Shown: one piece after another, positions 39,785 to 48,499 of the stretch
Layout: the number at the start of each line of letters is the position of its first letter
Position numbering within the stretch: position 1 is the stretch's first letter
From: a virus
Direction: 5' to 3' (one strand)
DNA length: 48,499 bases
Virus record (IMG/VR): IMGVR_UViG_3300046714_000279
Span: 1-48,499 of that record
The notes under the pieces: model-generated
What the model saw: the letters and a program-made list of their open reading frames with translations, nothing else
Database searches by the model: none
What the model was told of the DNA's origin: nothing
Program-made: the position numbers and the translations under genes

Positions 39785-42700
39785 GCGGCACCGACATCGG
39801 CGTCGCTCCCCAGGAGCCACAGGGCCAGCCACAGGAACCTATCGGCTCGGCCTACCCGACCGTGCCGCAGCCAGAGACGCGCAAGGAGCGACTGATGAAG
39901 CTCCTCAAGCTGCACTCGGACGCCAGAGCACAGCCGATCGTCAACGACGAGGGCGCGGTGTTGCTGCCGGCGATCGAGCATCCTGTCGCCCGCACCATCG
40001 ATGCGATGGACGCTCTCAACGGCTACATCAACCAGAGCGAGAAGAACCGCGACGCCTTCTTTGCCTACTACGACGGCACCACCCGTCAGATCCCGCCTGG
40101 CTGGGAGGTCGACGAGAGCGTGCGGCCGAGCCCGCGCACGATGCAGGCCCAGGCCGAGTACGAGGGCTGGCGCAAGCAGAACCCTGGTGCCGCCACAGTG
40201 CAGGACGTGCTGTCGACTGTCGGAGCGTTTGCCCCGGCGGCGGCGCAGGTCACGGTCAATCAGCTCGCCGGCATCGGCAACCTGCTCGGCGGCCACTTCA
40301 CCCCTTGGGATGTGAAGTCCAAGATGCAGGCCGCCGCCATGGCGGTTGCGCACCCTGACTCGCGGACGTTCGCGCAGCGCGAGACCGAGGCCCGCGCACT
40401 GGAGCAGGAGCGAAGCAAGGCTTCAGGGCCTGTCGGTCGCGCCGCTACCGCCGTCTCAGAGGCGGCTGGCACCTTCGCCGGCTTCGGCGTTGGCACTGCC
40501 GGCAAGGCGATGGGCTCGACCCCATCCCTGCTCGGCAAGGTCGGCACCCTGCCCCAGACCTTGGTCATGGGCGCTGGCGGCAAGATCGGCCAGGGTGTTG
40601 GCTATCTCACTGGCAAGGTGCTCGGCAAGGCGCTGACCGGCGAGAAGGGGCTGCAGGAGGCCATGACGGCCTACGGCGAAGCAGCCGGCGGCTTCGGCGC
40701 CTACGAGTACACCACCGCCACCGACAAGGAAGGCAAGCCGATCTCAGGCAAGCCGCTCGACCCTGAACGGCTCAAGGCGTTGGGCATGGGTGCGCTCGCG
40801 GGCGCGGTGCTCAAGAAGACCACCGACTGGGCCAAGTCAGCGTTCGAGGGCATCCTCAACTCCGGCGCCAAGAGTCTGGGCGTGACCGAGCGGGAGGCGG
40901 TCGACGCCATGATGACCTGGATCAAGAAGAACGAGCCACCGCCAGTCGGCGAGGAGGCTGCTGCCAAGTGGTTGCTGCGTGGCAAGGACGCCTGGATCGA
41001 CAACGGCATGCAGGGCCTACCCAAGATGCAGGCTCGGCGGCTGCTGGCCTTCACCACCCGCGGACTGATCGAGGGCAGCGGCTTCACCACGCTCGACCAC
41101 CAGTTCCAAGAGGCACTGTTCGACAAGGTGCTGCAGGGTGACATGAGCGGCTTCCAGACCATGCTGGAGCGCTACCTGGTGAACGCTGGCTCGGCCGGGT
41201 TCATGGCGGCGATGCATCACCCGCTCAGCATGCTGCCGACGCTGGACCGGGCCAAGACCGGGCCGGAGATCATCAAGGAGCGACTGCCGCAGTTCGGACC
41301 AGCATCGCCGACGCCAGCGCAACGGCTCGACCTGAGCCACCAGCGCACCCAACAGCGGCTGCGCACCGACATCGAGAAGCGGGCTGCCGAAGGGCAGATG
41401 GGCGGCACGCTGCAGGCCGGCGTCACCAACGAGCTGCCAGGGGTCTACCAGAACAGGAACGCACCCGAAGCGTTCGACCCGCTCGAAAGCCTGTTCCGCA
41501 TGAACTGGCAGACGGTGCCGCCACCGGAGCAGAAGCCACAGGAGCCGGAGCCGGGCGTCCACTACAACAAGGACGACACGCGGCGCGAGTTCATGGCGCA
41601 GCAGGCGGACAAGTTCCCAGAGGGCGAGGCCACCGTCCAGGTCGGGGCCAACGTCGCCAACCTGGCCTTGCGCTTCTTCCCACAGAACAGTAGAGCATAC
41701 GCGGACTTGCGTGCCGCTGCCGAAGCGAACGGTGGAGCGGTCCGATTCACTGCGGACGAGGCACGCAAGTTCATCGACTACCACGCCCGCAGCGCGCCGC
41801 GTCGCCGCACCGCCAAGACCGGCAACCTCGAAGTCGAGCAGTCCAACATCCAGGCCCTCGACAGCCTGGGCGAGTCACTGGTCTCAGCCTTCGGGCTCGG
41901 CAAGGAGCCGCCACGCGGTGAGCAGCGCCAGGGGCCTCCTCCGGGGCCTGGGATGCCCGCTGGTGAGCTGTATCGCGGCGAGGTGACCAGGGCGCCGCAG
42001 CGCTGGGAAGGCGACACGCCTGGCGCCTACGAGATCCAGTTGCCAGGCACCGGCCACACCATCATGGTCGACCGTGATGGCGAGACCGCCAAGGCCGATC
42101 CTGCGCTCGAAGACCTGCTCGGCCTCGATGGTCCGATCCCGCTCAAGGAGATGGTCGACATGATCGGCCGTATCGGCCGCATCGACGCCATGCACGGTGG
42201 CTGGCGCCTGCCAGGCACCAAGGTCAGCGGCTACAACGCCTTCGCCGAGCCAGGCAAGGGCGGCAAGGCCCCGCTCGTGCGCGCCATCTTCATGGGCGAG
42301 CTGTACGAGGGCGAGCTGGGGCCGAACATGAAGTGGCGCAAGGCTACGGATGCGGTGGACAACGGTGGCTCCGACATCATCGACCCGCCGCAGCAGGCCG
42401 TGGTCGACGCGCTGCGCGAGATCCTGAACCAGCGGACTGATGTCTCGCCAGGCGCGAGGGCCGAGCTGTCCGAAGCCATCACCCTGCTCAGCAACCGTGC
42501 CGCTCGCAACGACGAGGCGATTGCGATGTCCATGGAAGTCATGCCAGACCTGCTGGCTGGGCTCAGTGGCGGTTCACCGCAACACGCCGACCGGCTGATC
42601 CGCACGCTCGGGGAGATCCTGACCACCAAGATCCCCGACATTGCGATCGACGATATGTTCGACGAGCAGGCGGCCAAGCAGCGGATGCAGGCCGAGGGCG

Positions 42701-45700
42701 GTAGCCAGCCGCAGGGTCAGGGGCCGCCTGAGCCAAAGGCTGAGCCGACACCAAAGTCGACCGAGACTCCAGCTAGGCTGCGGGATCGCATCAGCCAGCT
42801 CGACAAGATCATCCAGGGCCTCGATGACCAGCACGAAACGTCCAGGGTGCAGAAGGCGTCTGGCGCGGAACTCCTCGACATCAAGCGCTCGCGTAACCAA
42901 GCGGCCGAGCTGCGGGACCGGCTGCGTGAGGAGCTGAAGGGCCTGGAGCCGCCGCAGCCGAAGCCGCCAGAAGGCATGCCCATCGCCCCGCCTGGCTGGG
43001 AGTGGGAGAAGACCGGCGAGAAGGCGTACGCCCTGCGGCGGATCCAGCCAGAGGCCGCTCCGCAGCCTGACGAGGGCCTTGCCGTCGGCCGCGAGGCCAT
43101 GTTCGCGAGCGGGATCCGCGCCAAGGTGATCGATTTCCGCGACGGTGGGCGCGAGGTCATGGTGCAGCCGATGGAGGCGCCAGGCCGGCCGCAACTGAAC
43201 GCCAGCCCGATCTGGGTGGAGCGAACGAGTCTGCGGCCAGCTCCTGAGATGCGGCGCGATCCCTACACCGGGGAGATGGTGCCGGTCAGGCGCGACCCTG
43301 AGCAGGCTGGCTCGGTCCCCTACCTGAACATCTGGGACTGGGCGCAGGCCGCCGCCCGCGTCATCGGCCCGGTGTTCGACAACCCGATCACCAGGGCCGC
43401 AACGCAGCAGTTGCAGGACCGCGTTCGAGACCTGGTCCGCCGCCACTACAAGGAGGGCGACCCACGCCGCGAGTTCGCCGAGCGGATGTTCAATGTGGAG
43501 GCCAACACGCGGCGGCTCGAAGGAGCCTGGAATCCGATCCTGCAGGAGATGGTCAAGCTGGCCTCGACCCGGTTGCCAGCGCTGGAGCAGTTGACCAATG
43601 TCGAGCCGAACGCCGAGGGCAATGTGGCTGGCTACGAGGCTGGCCACATCGCGATGGAGGACGCGCTGACCGAACGGCTCGGCCCAGTTGGCAAGTCGTT
43701 CAGCGACAAGGTCCAGGCCGTGATCGACGCCTGGCACCGCGCCCACTACGCCACCCGCGAGAAGGCGGCCGAAGCCGGCATGCACACCCGCAACCAGGCC
43801 GGCGACTGGGTGCCGATCTCGCGCACGGCCCGCCGTGACGTGATGACGCGGCAGCCGACCGCCGAGGCTGCTGACGCCATCATGGTCGGCCGGGGCAAGC
43901 TCTACGAGGCGATCGTCTCGGTGCTGATGAGCGAGAACGGCATGACCCAGGAAGAGGTCAAGGCCCGCTTCGCCCACGACTTCCACGACGCCCAGGGCCT
44001 GCATCGTCTCGACCCGCTGGAGATCGCCCGCTCGTTCAGGTACTTCCCCGACCACGTCACCACGGCCGACGGTGAGACCACCAGGCTGCTGGAAACTCAC
44101 CCGCTGAGTCACGTCAAGTCGCTGTTCGGCATCGCCAGCAAGCGCATCGGCATGCACCAGGAGTTCGGCGAGGACAAGGGCGGGGTGCTGAAGGAGGGCG
44201 CGCTGGAGGGCGTGCGCGAACTTTCCCTGGCCCTGCCCTATCGCGATGTCGTCAGCACCTTCGACCCTGGCGACCGCAACGTGATCGCGATGGCGTTTCG
44301 GGCCATGGCCGGGATGACGGTCTCACGCCCGCCAGATTGGTACGAGCACCTGGCCCCAGGCGGCAGCGGCATGGACAAGGCACTGCGCGTGTTCGGCGCG
44401 CTCAACGACCTGGCTGCCGGCTCCAAGATGACCAAGGGCTCGTGGGTGCAGAACATCATCGAGCCATTCGCCACTGGCGCCGCCACGCTCGGCCAGCGCC
44501 GCATGGGCCAGGCATGGAACGAGGGCGTCAAGGCGCTGTTCGACGGCAACATCAAGCAGTGGATCCAAGACCGGGTCGACGCTGGTGGCTTCGCAGTCCA
44601 TGCCCCGGAGTGGCTGGCCGGCGGCGAGAAGAACCCATGGGATCAACTGATCTCCTACATGCGCACCGGCAAGAACGCCTTTCTGGTGCCGTTCGAGCTG
44701 ACCCAGATGTTCGCCGATGCGGTGCTGCACCGGGCCACCCACATGGCCATCGATGAGTGGAAGCAGGGCGGCTCTGATGCGCTCGATGTTGCCGGGTTGC
44801 GCAACCTGTGGCAGATGGAGCAGGGCCACGCCGAGCAGATCGTGAATGGCGATGCTCCACCCGAAGCCTACGAGAAGCTACTGCTGACGGCGCTGCCGCG
44901 ACTCAGCCGCCGAGGCGACCTGCCGCAGAACAAGTCGTCCTTCTCGCTGATGCCAGGCGCCCACTTCGTGAAGTTCGTTGGCTACTTCCAGCGCAACTTC
45001 AACACCTACCGCCAGGCGCTGGTCAACTTGAAGGAAGCCAAGACCGACGCCGAGAAGAAGCAGGCCACCCTGTCCTTCCTGGCCCTGAACGGCCGCAACC
45101 TCGCCGCCCAGTTCGCAGCCCAGAGCGCCGTTGCCGCACTCGGCGGACTCCAGGAGCTGTACCGCTTCTGGCGCGAGTCGTGGGAGGATGTGCAGACCCT
45201 TGGTGGCGCCAGCAAGCTCGGGCTCACTGCCTTCATGGGCAGCTTCCTCGGGGCCACCGGCAGCTTCCTCACTGGCAGCCTTCGCGCCCTGTTCACCGGC
45301 CGCAGCGCGGACAAGGCTTCGGCGTACGACACCGCGATGTCGATGGTGCCGGGCGCCAGGGCCATCGCCGATGGTGCCGAGTTCACGGCAGCCATGACCA
45401 ACCACGCGCTCGGCGAGCCGCCGGCTGCTGGCAGCGACTACTCCGGCAAGAGCGCGCTCCAGGGCCTCGGCCACTTCATCAGCAAGCAGGTGCCTGGGCT
45501 CAACTGGGAGACCAGCGGCCCGCTCGGTCTTGGCTTCAACTACGCCGGGACCGATCCCGACTTGGAGAACGACATCAAGGCGGCCTACCGCTGGGACCAC
45601 AAGAACGCCGGGATCATCCCAGAGCGCGCCGACACTGGCGATGCGGCCTTCCTTGACGTGATGCGCAAGGCCGCCAGCGACCTGCGGGCCGAGCACCCGG

Positions 45701-45972
45701 ACATGGTCCAAGTGGCCCAGGACATCCGCGACCACCTGCTGGCCCAGCCGCAGGATCCAGACAAGAAGCAGCAGACTCCACTGGAGCGCCGCGCCTCGGT
45801 TGCGGATAGTCTTCGCAACAGGCAGGTTCTCGGCGGTCAGTCCTGGCACCAGCTCAGCAAGGAGCAGCAGCAGCGCAAGCTGGGCGCTCTCGGTGAGGAC
45901 TCTGTCGCCCGTCTTCGCGCCTACGACGCCATCCTCGAACGGACGGCCAAGTTCTTTCAACCCCAACGGTAG
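39781..45972 (+). CDS. Giant internal virion/ejection protein, 2063 aa
   Basis: GTG start overlapping the previous stop (GTGA). Largest gene in the window. The N-terminal third has Gly/Ala helices (GAGGKIGQGVGYLTGKVLGK), the middle is Pro-rich with a coiled coil near 996-1060, and the last third is helical with hydrophobic stretches (LGLTAFMGSFLGATGSFLTG) that could insert in membranes. Size, place and composition fit podovirus ejection proteins such as T7 gp16-like ones; I see no transglycosylase motif. Confidence 0.85.
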   Translation: MSGTDIGVAPQEPQGQPQEPIGSAYPTVPQPETRKERLMKLLKLHSDARAQPIVNDEGAVLLPAIEHPVARTIDAMDALNGYINQSEKNRDAFFAYYDGTTRQIPPGWEVDESVRPSPRTMQAQAEYEGWRKQNPGAATVQDVLSTVGAFAPAAAQVTVNQLAGIGNLLGGHFTPWDVKSKMQAAAMAVAHPDSRTFAQRETEARALEQERSKASGPVGRAATAVSEAAGTFAGFGVGTAGKAMGSTPSLLGKVGTLPQTLVMGAGGKIGQGVGYLTGKVLGKALTGEKGLQEAMTAYGEAAGGFGAYEYTTATDKEGKPISGKPLDPERLKALGMGALAGAVLKKTTDWAKSAFEGILNSGAKSLGVTEREAVDAMMTWIKKNEPPPVGEEAAAKWLLRGKDAWIDNGMQGLPKMQARRLLAFTTRGLIEGSGFTTLDHQFQEALFDKVLQGDMSGFQTMLERYLVNAGSAGFMAAMHHPLSMLPTLDRAKTGPEIIKERLPQFGPASPTPAQRLDLSHQRTQQRLRTDIEKRAAEGQMGGTLQAGVTNELPGVYQNRNAPEAFDPLESLFRMNWQTVPPPEQKPQEPEPGVHYNKDDTRREFMAQQADKFPEGEATVQVGANVANLALRFFPQNSRAYADLRAAAEANGGAVRFTADEARKFIDYHARSAPRRRTAKTGNLEVEQSNIQALDSLGESLVSAFGLGKEPPRGEQRQGPPPGPGMPAGELYRGEVTRAPQRWEGDTPGAYEIQLPGTGHTIMVDRDGETAKADPALEDLLGLDGPIPLKEMVDMIGRIGRIDAMHGGWRLPGTKVSGYNAFAEPGKGGKAPLVRAIFMGELYEGELGPNMKWRKATDAVDNGGSDIIDPPQQAVVDALREILNQRTDVSPGARAELSEAITLLSNRAARNDEAIAMSMEVMPDLLAGLSGGSPQHADRLIRTLGEILTTKIPDIAIDDMFDEQAAKQRMQAEGGSQPQGQGPPEPKAEPTPKSTETPARLRDRISQLDKIIQGLDDQHETSRVQKASGAELLDIKRSRNQAAELRDRLREELKGLEPPQPKPPEGMPIAPPGWEWEKTGEKAYALRRIQPEAAPQPDEGLAVGREAMFASGIRAKVIDFRDGGREVMVQPMEAPGRPQLNASPIWVERTSLRPAPEMRRDPYTGEMVPVRRDPEQAGSVPYLNIWDWAQAAARVIGPVFDNPITRAATQQLQDRVRDLVRRHYKEGDPRREFAERMFNVEANTRRLEGAWNPILQEMVKLASTRLPALEQLTNVEPNAEGNVAGYEAGHIAMEDALTERLGPVGKSFSDKVQAVIDAWHRAHYATREKAAEAGMHTRNQAGDWVPISRTARRDVMTRQPTAEAADAIMVGRGKLYEAIVSVLMSENGMTQEEVKARFAHDFHDAQGLHRLDPLEIARSFRYFPDHVTTADGETTRLLETHPLSHVKSLFGIASKRIGMHQEFGEDKGGVLKEGALEGVRELSLALPYRDVVSTFDPGDRNVIAMAFRAMAGMTVSRPPDWYEHLAPGGSGMDKALRVFGALNDLAAGSKMTKGSWVQNIIEPFATGAATLGQRRMGQAWNEGVKALFDGNIKQWIQDRVDAGGFAVHAPEWLAGGEKNPWDQLISYMRTGKNAFLVPFELTQMFADAVLHRATHMAIDEWKQGGSDALDVAGLRNLWQMEQGHAEQIVNGDAPPEAYEKLLLTALPRLSRRGDLPQNKSSFSLMPGAHFVKFVGYFQRNFNTYRQALVNLKEAKTDAEKKQATLSFLALNGRNLAAQFAAQSAVAALGGLQELYRFWRESWEDVQTLGGASKLGLTAFMGSFLGATGSFLTGSLRALFTGRSADKASAYDTAMSMVPGARAIADGAEFTAAMTNHALGEPPAAGSDYSGKSALQGLGHFISKQVPGLNWETSGPLGLGFNYAGTDPDLENDIKAAYRWDHKNAGIIPERADTGDAAFLDVMRKAASDLRAEHPDMVQVAQDIRDHLLAQPQDPDKKQQTPLERRASVADSLRNRQVLGGQSWHQLSKEQQQRKLGALGEDSVARLRAYDAILERTAKFFQPQR

Positions 45973-45975
45973 CAA

Positions 45976-46323
45976 GTGAACTCAGCAGCAATCACCTCGG
46001 CCGTGGTTGGCATCCCTGCCGCCATGGCAACTCCGTTCCTGCTGCTGCAGGACATGCCAGTTGCCGAGCGCGTCACGGTGCTTGGCATCCTGCTGTTCGT
46101 GCTGATCTCGGCGGTCGCGCTGGTGAAGAGTCAGGGCAGCCAACTGGTGCAGGCGGTGAAGTCCAACACCAAGGCCCAGACCGAGAGCACCGCCACGTTG
46201 ATGGAGCTGGTGATGGAACTCAAGGATCTTGCCAAGATCAACCATCACTGGAAGAACCAGCTCCTCGATGCCATTGCGCGAGTCGAGGTGAGAATGGAAG
46301 CTCTAGGCAAGGGCGGCAAGTAG
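45976..46323 (+). CDS. Small membrane protein (holin- or ejection-like), 115 aa
   Basis: GTG start (NSAAITSAVV). Hydrophobic stretch near residues 33-52 (VTVLGILLFVLISAVALV) plus a weaker one before, then a soluble helix. As the last rightward gene it may be a holin, but no endolysin is next to it. Its last 21 bases overlap the opposite-strand gene at 46303. Confidence 0.65.
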   Translation: MNSAAITSAVVGIPAAMATPFLLLQDMPVAERVTVLGILLFVLISAVALVKSQGSQLVQAVKSNTKAQTESTATLMELVMELKDLAKINHHWKNQLLDAIARVEVRMEALGKGGK

Positions 46324-46740
46324 CCAGGCGTTGAGCCCCGACGCTTGCCCAGCGCTCCCGAAGCGCCGCACCAGATCGCCGAGCTTGACCTGGCAGACCT
46401 TGCCAGCATCCGACTTCGGCTCGGTCTTGCGGAAGGCCATGCCACGGATGTAGGCGTAGGCCAGCAGGCTGTAGCGCGCCTCGCGCCGCAGCTCACCGAC
46501 TCGGTGGTTGCGCAGGCTGCTGGCACTGGCTTCGAGCTGGAGCTTCTGCGCGGCGTACTCAGGCTTCACGGTGCGCGCGATGCTGGCCCGACAGCGACTC
46601 TCCTCGCTGCGGATGATCCTGGCCTCGTCGGCCAGGGATCTGATCTTGACCCGCAGCTCACGCCTGCGGTCGTAGATGACTGCTACGGCCGGCGCTGTAG
46701 CGGCCGGGACTGATGCGGTGATCGGGGTAGGTGGTTCCAT
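46303..46740 (-). CDS. Hypothetical basic helical protein, 145 aa
   Basis: MEPPTPITASVPAATAPAVA, then a helix with Arg and Glu (DRRRELRVKIRSLADEARII). It ends by overlapping the convergent late gene by 21 bp. Last gene of the leftward arm. Unassigned. Confidence 0.75.
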   Translation of the reverse strand: MEPPTPITASVPAATAPAVAVIYDRRRELRVKIRSLADEARIIRSEESRCRASIARTVKPEYAAQKLQLEASASSLRNHRVGELRREARYSLLAYAYIRGMAFRKTEPKSDAGKVCQVKLGDLVRRFGSAGQASGLNAWLLAALA

Positions 46741-46757
46741 GGTTGGTTCTCACTGGG

Positions 46758-46991
46758 TCACGTCGGAGGCGGTAGGTCATGGGCAATGGCGTGGCAGTCG
46801 CGGCAGGTGATGAGGTGTAGCTCTTGGGTGGTGCGGTTGCGGAACCCGGCCTCGTCGAGTGCCTGGCCACACGCAACCTCCTTGGTGCGGACCTTACCGT
46901 AGAGCTTGGTCTCGGTCTCGGTCCAGCGCAGCCAGTGGACCGCTGCGATCCGCTCTTTCGGCAACAACAGGATCAAAGCCTTCTGCTTCAT
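46758..46991 (-). CDS. Hypothetical protein, 77 aa
   Basis: Starts MKQKALILLLPKERIAAVHW; the ATG overlaps the preceding stop. Cys64 and Cys67 (CRDCHAIAHDLPPP) near the end form a half zinc-binding site. Function unknown. Confidence 0.75.
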   Translation of the reverse strand: MKQKALILLLPKERIAAVHWLRWTETETKLYGKVRTKEVACGQALDEAGFRNRTTQELHLITCRDCHAIAHDLPPPT

Positions 46992-47458
46992 GGGATGATC
47001 GTTGGCCGCAGCCCCGCATCGCTCTTGGGCTCGGGCTGGGAGGCGAGGAGCGAGTCGATCTTGGCGATGAACAGTCGTCGAGTCTCGGCGACCAGATGGT
47101 TCATCTCGTGAAGATCGCACGCCCACGCCCGCAACTCCCGCAGCAGCGCCCCGTCGCCACGCGAGCCGCGACGCATGAGGGCGGCTCCTGTCGCGATGTG
47201 CAGCCTGGTCACTGCGCGGTCGATGTCGTCGATCGGACGCGAGTGCGCTGCGTCTACCCACGCCGCGATCTCATCCTCACTCATCGCCGGCTGCGCGGCT
47301 GCGGCTTTCAGGCGCGCTTCCTCTAGGTGCTTGGCGAACTGGTGGCACTCCCGCACTAGCGAGTCATTGCTTACGCGTAGGTCGGCGGCTTCCTTTCGCG
47401 CGGCGTCTCGTTCCTGTTGCAAAGCGATGATATCCATGGTGTCGAACTCCTTGGTCAT
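46988..47458 (-). CDS. Hypothetical coiled-coil protein, 156 aa
   Basis: Charged helices throughout. Segment NDSLVRECHQFAKHLEEAR repeats almost exactly in the protein at 25-372. A start at the inner ATG (47437, MDIIALQQ) with AAGGAG upstream is also possible. The two copies flank the HNH and 47455 genes. Confidence 0.75.
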   Translation of the reverse strand: MTKEFDTMDIIALQQERDAARKEAADLRVSNDSLVRECHQFAKHLEEARLKAAAAQPAMSEDEIAAWVDAAHSRPIDDIDRAVTRLHIATGAALMRRGSRGDGALLRELRAWACDLHEMNHLVAETRRLFIAKIDSLLASQPEPKSDAGLRPTIIP

Positions 47459-47940
47459 GGCGATTCCGTCCTTGCGCGCTCGACGGCGGCGCGGAGTGCT
47501 CCGATGTAGTCCTGGTCGACTTCACATGGCGGCACAGCCATCGAACCTCTTCCCTTGCGGGAGTTGCGCACGACATCTTTAGCCGCCGCGAGCAGATCGG
47601 GCGCGGGCTGCTGCGGATCAGTCACAGTGATGGTCAACGACTCGCCGTATGCGTCGCCACAGTCGCGAAGAACGCCGCGATGCACGTTTTCGATGCGTAG
47701 ATGGCGGGGCACGGAATCGCGCATCAGCACCGCTTCGACCTTCAGGTGCCCGATTACGTTCGGTGATGGCGCGGGCTGCTGCCGAAACAGCGAGCGGAGC
47801 TTGGCGCGGGCGGCTTCGGCGGCCTTGTCGTAGTGCGAGAGCGGATTGGTCAGATGCGCTTCGGGGCTGTGCAATTCCCACAAGGCATTATCTAACGCCG
47901 CGATCGCCGCCTCCACCTCGGCATCACTCGGATGAGTCAC
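47455..47940 (-). CDS. Hypothetical protein, 161 aa
   Basis: GTG start (47940, MTHPSDAEVE), overlapping the HNH stop as GTGA. An Ala-rich helical N-terminal part is followed by a beta-rich section (LRIENVHRGVLRDCGDAYGE) and a helical end. Function not recognised. Confidence 0.78.
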   Translation of the reverse strand: MTHPSDAEVEAAIAALDNALWELHSPEAHLTNPLSHYDKAAEAARAKLRSLFRQQPAPSPNVIGHLKVEAVLMRDSVPRHLRIENVHRGVLRDCGDAYGESLTITVTDPQQPAPDLLAAAKDVVRNSRKGRGSMAVPPCEVDQDYIGALRAAVERARTESP

Positions 47941-48389
47941 AAAGCACCTTCCGCACTCTTGGCGACGTCATTACTTGGGCGGCAAATCGGGCAAGTGCGA
48001 TGATTTGGATTGGAGACCTTAGGCATATAGGCATGTCCTTTCTGGCACGTAGTCTTTCTTGCGTTGATGCCCGATGGCGACATGCCGCGAATGATGTTCT
48101 CCCTCTTGGTCACGGCTTCGATGTGGCTTGGATTGACGCACCACCGATGTCTGCATAGGTGATCTGATTCCATGCCATGCGGAATCGGACCGTTGAGAAA
48201 CTCGTAAAGCACGCGATGCACGACTTGAAGTCTGCCGTCGATCCACATTTGTCCATAGCCTGATGGACTGAGACTTCGCATCCACATCCAACATCCTGTG
48301 ATGGGGATGATGGAGACAAAGCGATCTCTGTTGGCGTAGAGATACTCGGGAGAGTTATGAGGTTTCGGCCATGGTCTTTTCGTCTTCAT
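47937..48389 (-). CDS. HNH homing-type endonuclease
   Basis: 150 aa from the ATG at 48389 (MKTKRPWPKP). HNH_3-like: VVHRVLYEFLNGPIPHGMES then DHLCRHRWCVNPSHIEAV, with His77, Asn86 and His89, and a C-terminal Cys/His knuckle (TCQKGHAYMP, TCPIC). Located between paralogous coiled-coil segments. Likely a mobile endonuclease; it may also serve DNA metabolism. Confidence 0.88.
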   Translation of the reverse strand: MKTKRPWPKPHNSPEYLYANRDRFVSIIPITGCWMWMRSLSPSGYGQMWIDGRLQVVHRVLYEFLNGPIPHGMESDHLCRHRWCVNPSHIEAVTKRENIIRGMSPSGINARKTTCQKGHAYMPKVSNPNHRTCPICRPSNDVAKSAEGAL

Positions 48390-48499
48390 GGTTTCTTTCC
48401 CTCGGTGGCGACAGCAGCCTCGCGCGCTTCCTTCAAGTGCTGCGCGAACTGGTGACACTCACGAACGAGAGAGTCGTTGTCGGTTTTAAAATTAGCGAT
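48362..48499. repeat. Terminal direct repeat, right copy
   Basis: Same as 1-138 except A instead of C at 48488, 48491 and 48494. It carries the last 37 codons and stop of the gene at 25-372 in the minus direction (48386-48499). Confidence 0.95.
48386..48499 (-). CDS. Partial second copy of the 25-372 gene
   Basis: Truncated by the window end; the same C terminus as in the left copy. The three C-to-A changes would alter Lys to Asn and Leu to Phe and leave Ala unchanged. It is an end artefact of the linear window, not an extra gene. Confidence 0.5.
   Translation of the reverse strand: MANFKTDNDSLVRECHQFAQHLKEAREAAVATEGKKP

Noticed and set aside
42574-44157. Leftward 527-aa ORF inside the giant gene
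   Set aside because: Antisense shadow; the forward frame is continuous over 6 kb with good codon use.
1-48499. CRISPR arrays, insertion sequences or integrase attachment sites
   Set aside because: No regular spacer-repeat pattern, transposase motif or integrase seen on either strand.

Overview
The window is a nearly complete, GC-rich tailed-phage genome of about 48.4 kb with podovirus-type morphogenesis genes. The last 138 bases repeat the first 138, apart from three substitutions at the very end, so the molecule is circular or terminally redundant with a unit of 48,361 bp. I see no integrase, recognisable lysogeny repressor, DNA or RNA polymerase, primase, replicative helicase or endolysin. 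The composition and Shine-Dalgarno (SD) usage suggest a GC-rich proteobacterial host, but the host cannot be named from sequence alone.

Layout. A divergent point at about 20435-20496 splits the genome into two arms. The rightward arm (20497-46323) holds packaging and virion genes: a putative small terminase, the large terminase, two beta-rich structural proteins, portal, a scaffold-like protein, major capsid, an FmdB-type zinc ribbon protein, a connector-like protein fused to a sialate-esterase-like SGNH domain, a long tail-tube-like protein, fiber or adaptor proteins, and a chain of internal virion proteins ending in a 2063-residue protein and a small membrane protein. The genes are tightly packed, with many ATGA, GTGA or TGATG overlaps.

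The leftward arm runs from 20434 down to base 1 and continues through the circular junction to 46303. It contains many short accessory genes, tRNA-Pro(UGG), a recombination cassette (single-strand annealing-like protein, YqaJ/lambda-type exonuclease, RusA resolvase), a ParB-like DGQHR protein, a DUF932 protein, an AAA+ ATPase, a von Willebrand A protein followed by a large unknown protein, several HTH or zinc-ribbon regulators, and an HNH endonuclease. Several real genes of 28-57 codons (tiny single-pass membrane proteins among them) were found by reading start sites and RBSs directly.

Regulation is the most unusual part. At least three, probably four or five, leftward genes are preceded about 25-33 nt upstream of their start by a repeated two-hairpin leader whose stems change but keep pairing. 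A 1.5 kb stretch (16784-18284) has little convincing coding potential but carries a good rightward promoter next to a 7-6-7 inverted repeat, an ACCCTAAC operator array and several perfect inverted repeats. A second control region (8923-9226) has a dense cluster of GTAC sites, including a 10-bp direct repeat spaced 21 bp; one of its motifs recurs at the divergent promoter.

Inferred working model: host polymerases transcribe and replicate the DNA; the recombination cassette supports concatemer formation; the leftward arm takes over the host; the rightward arm builds the capsid and a short tail with injected internal proteins.
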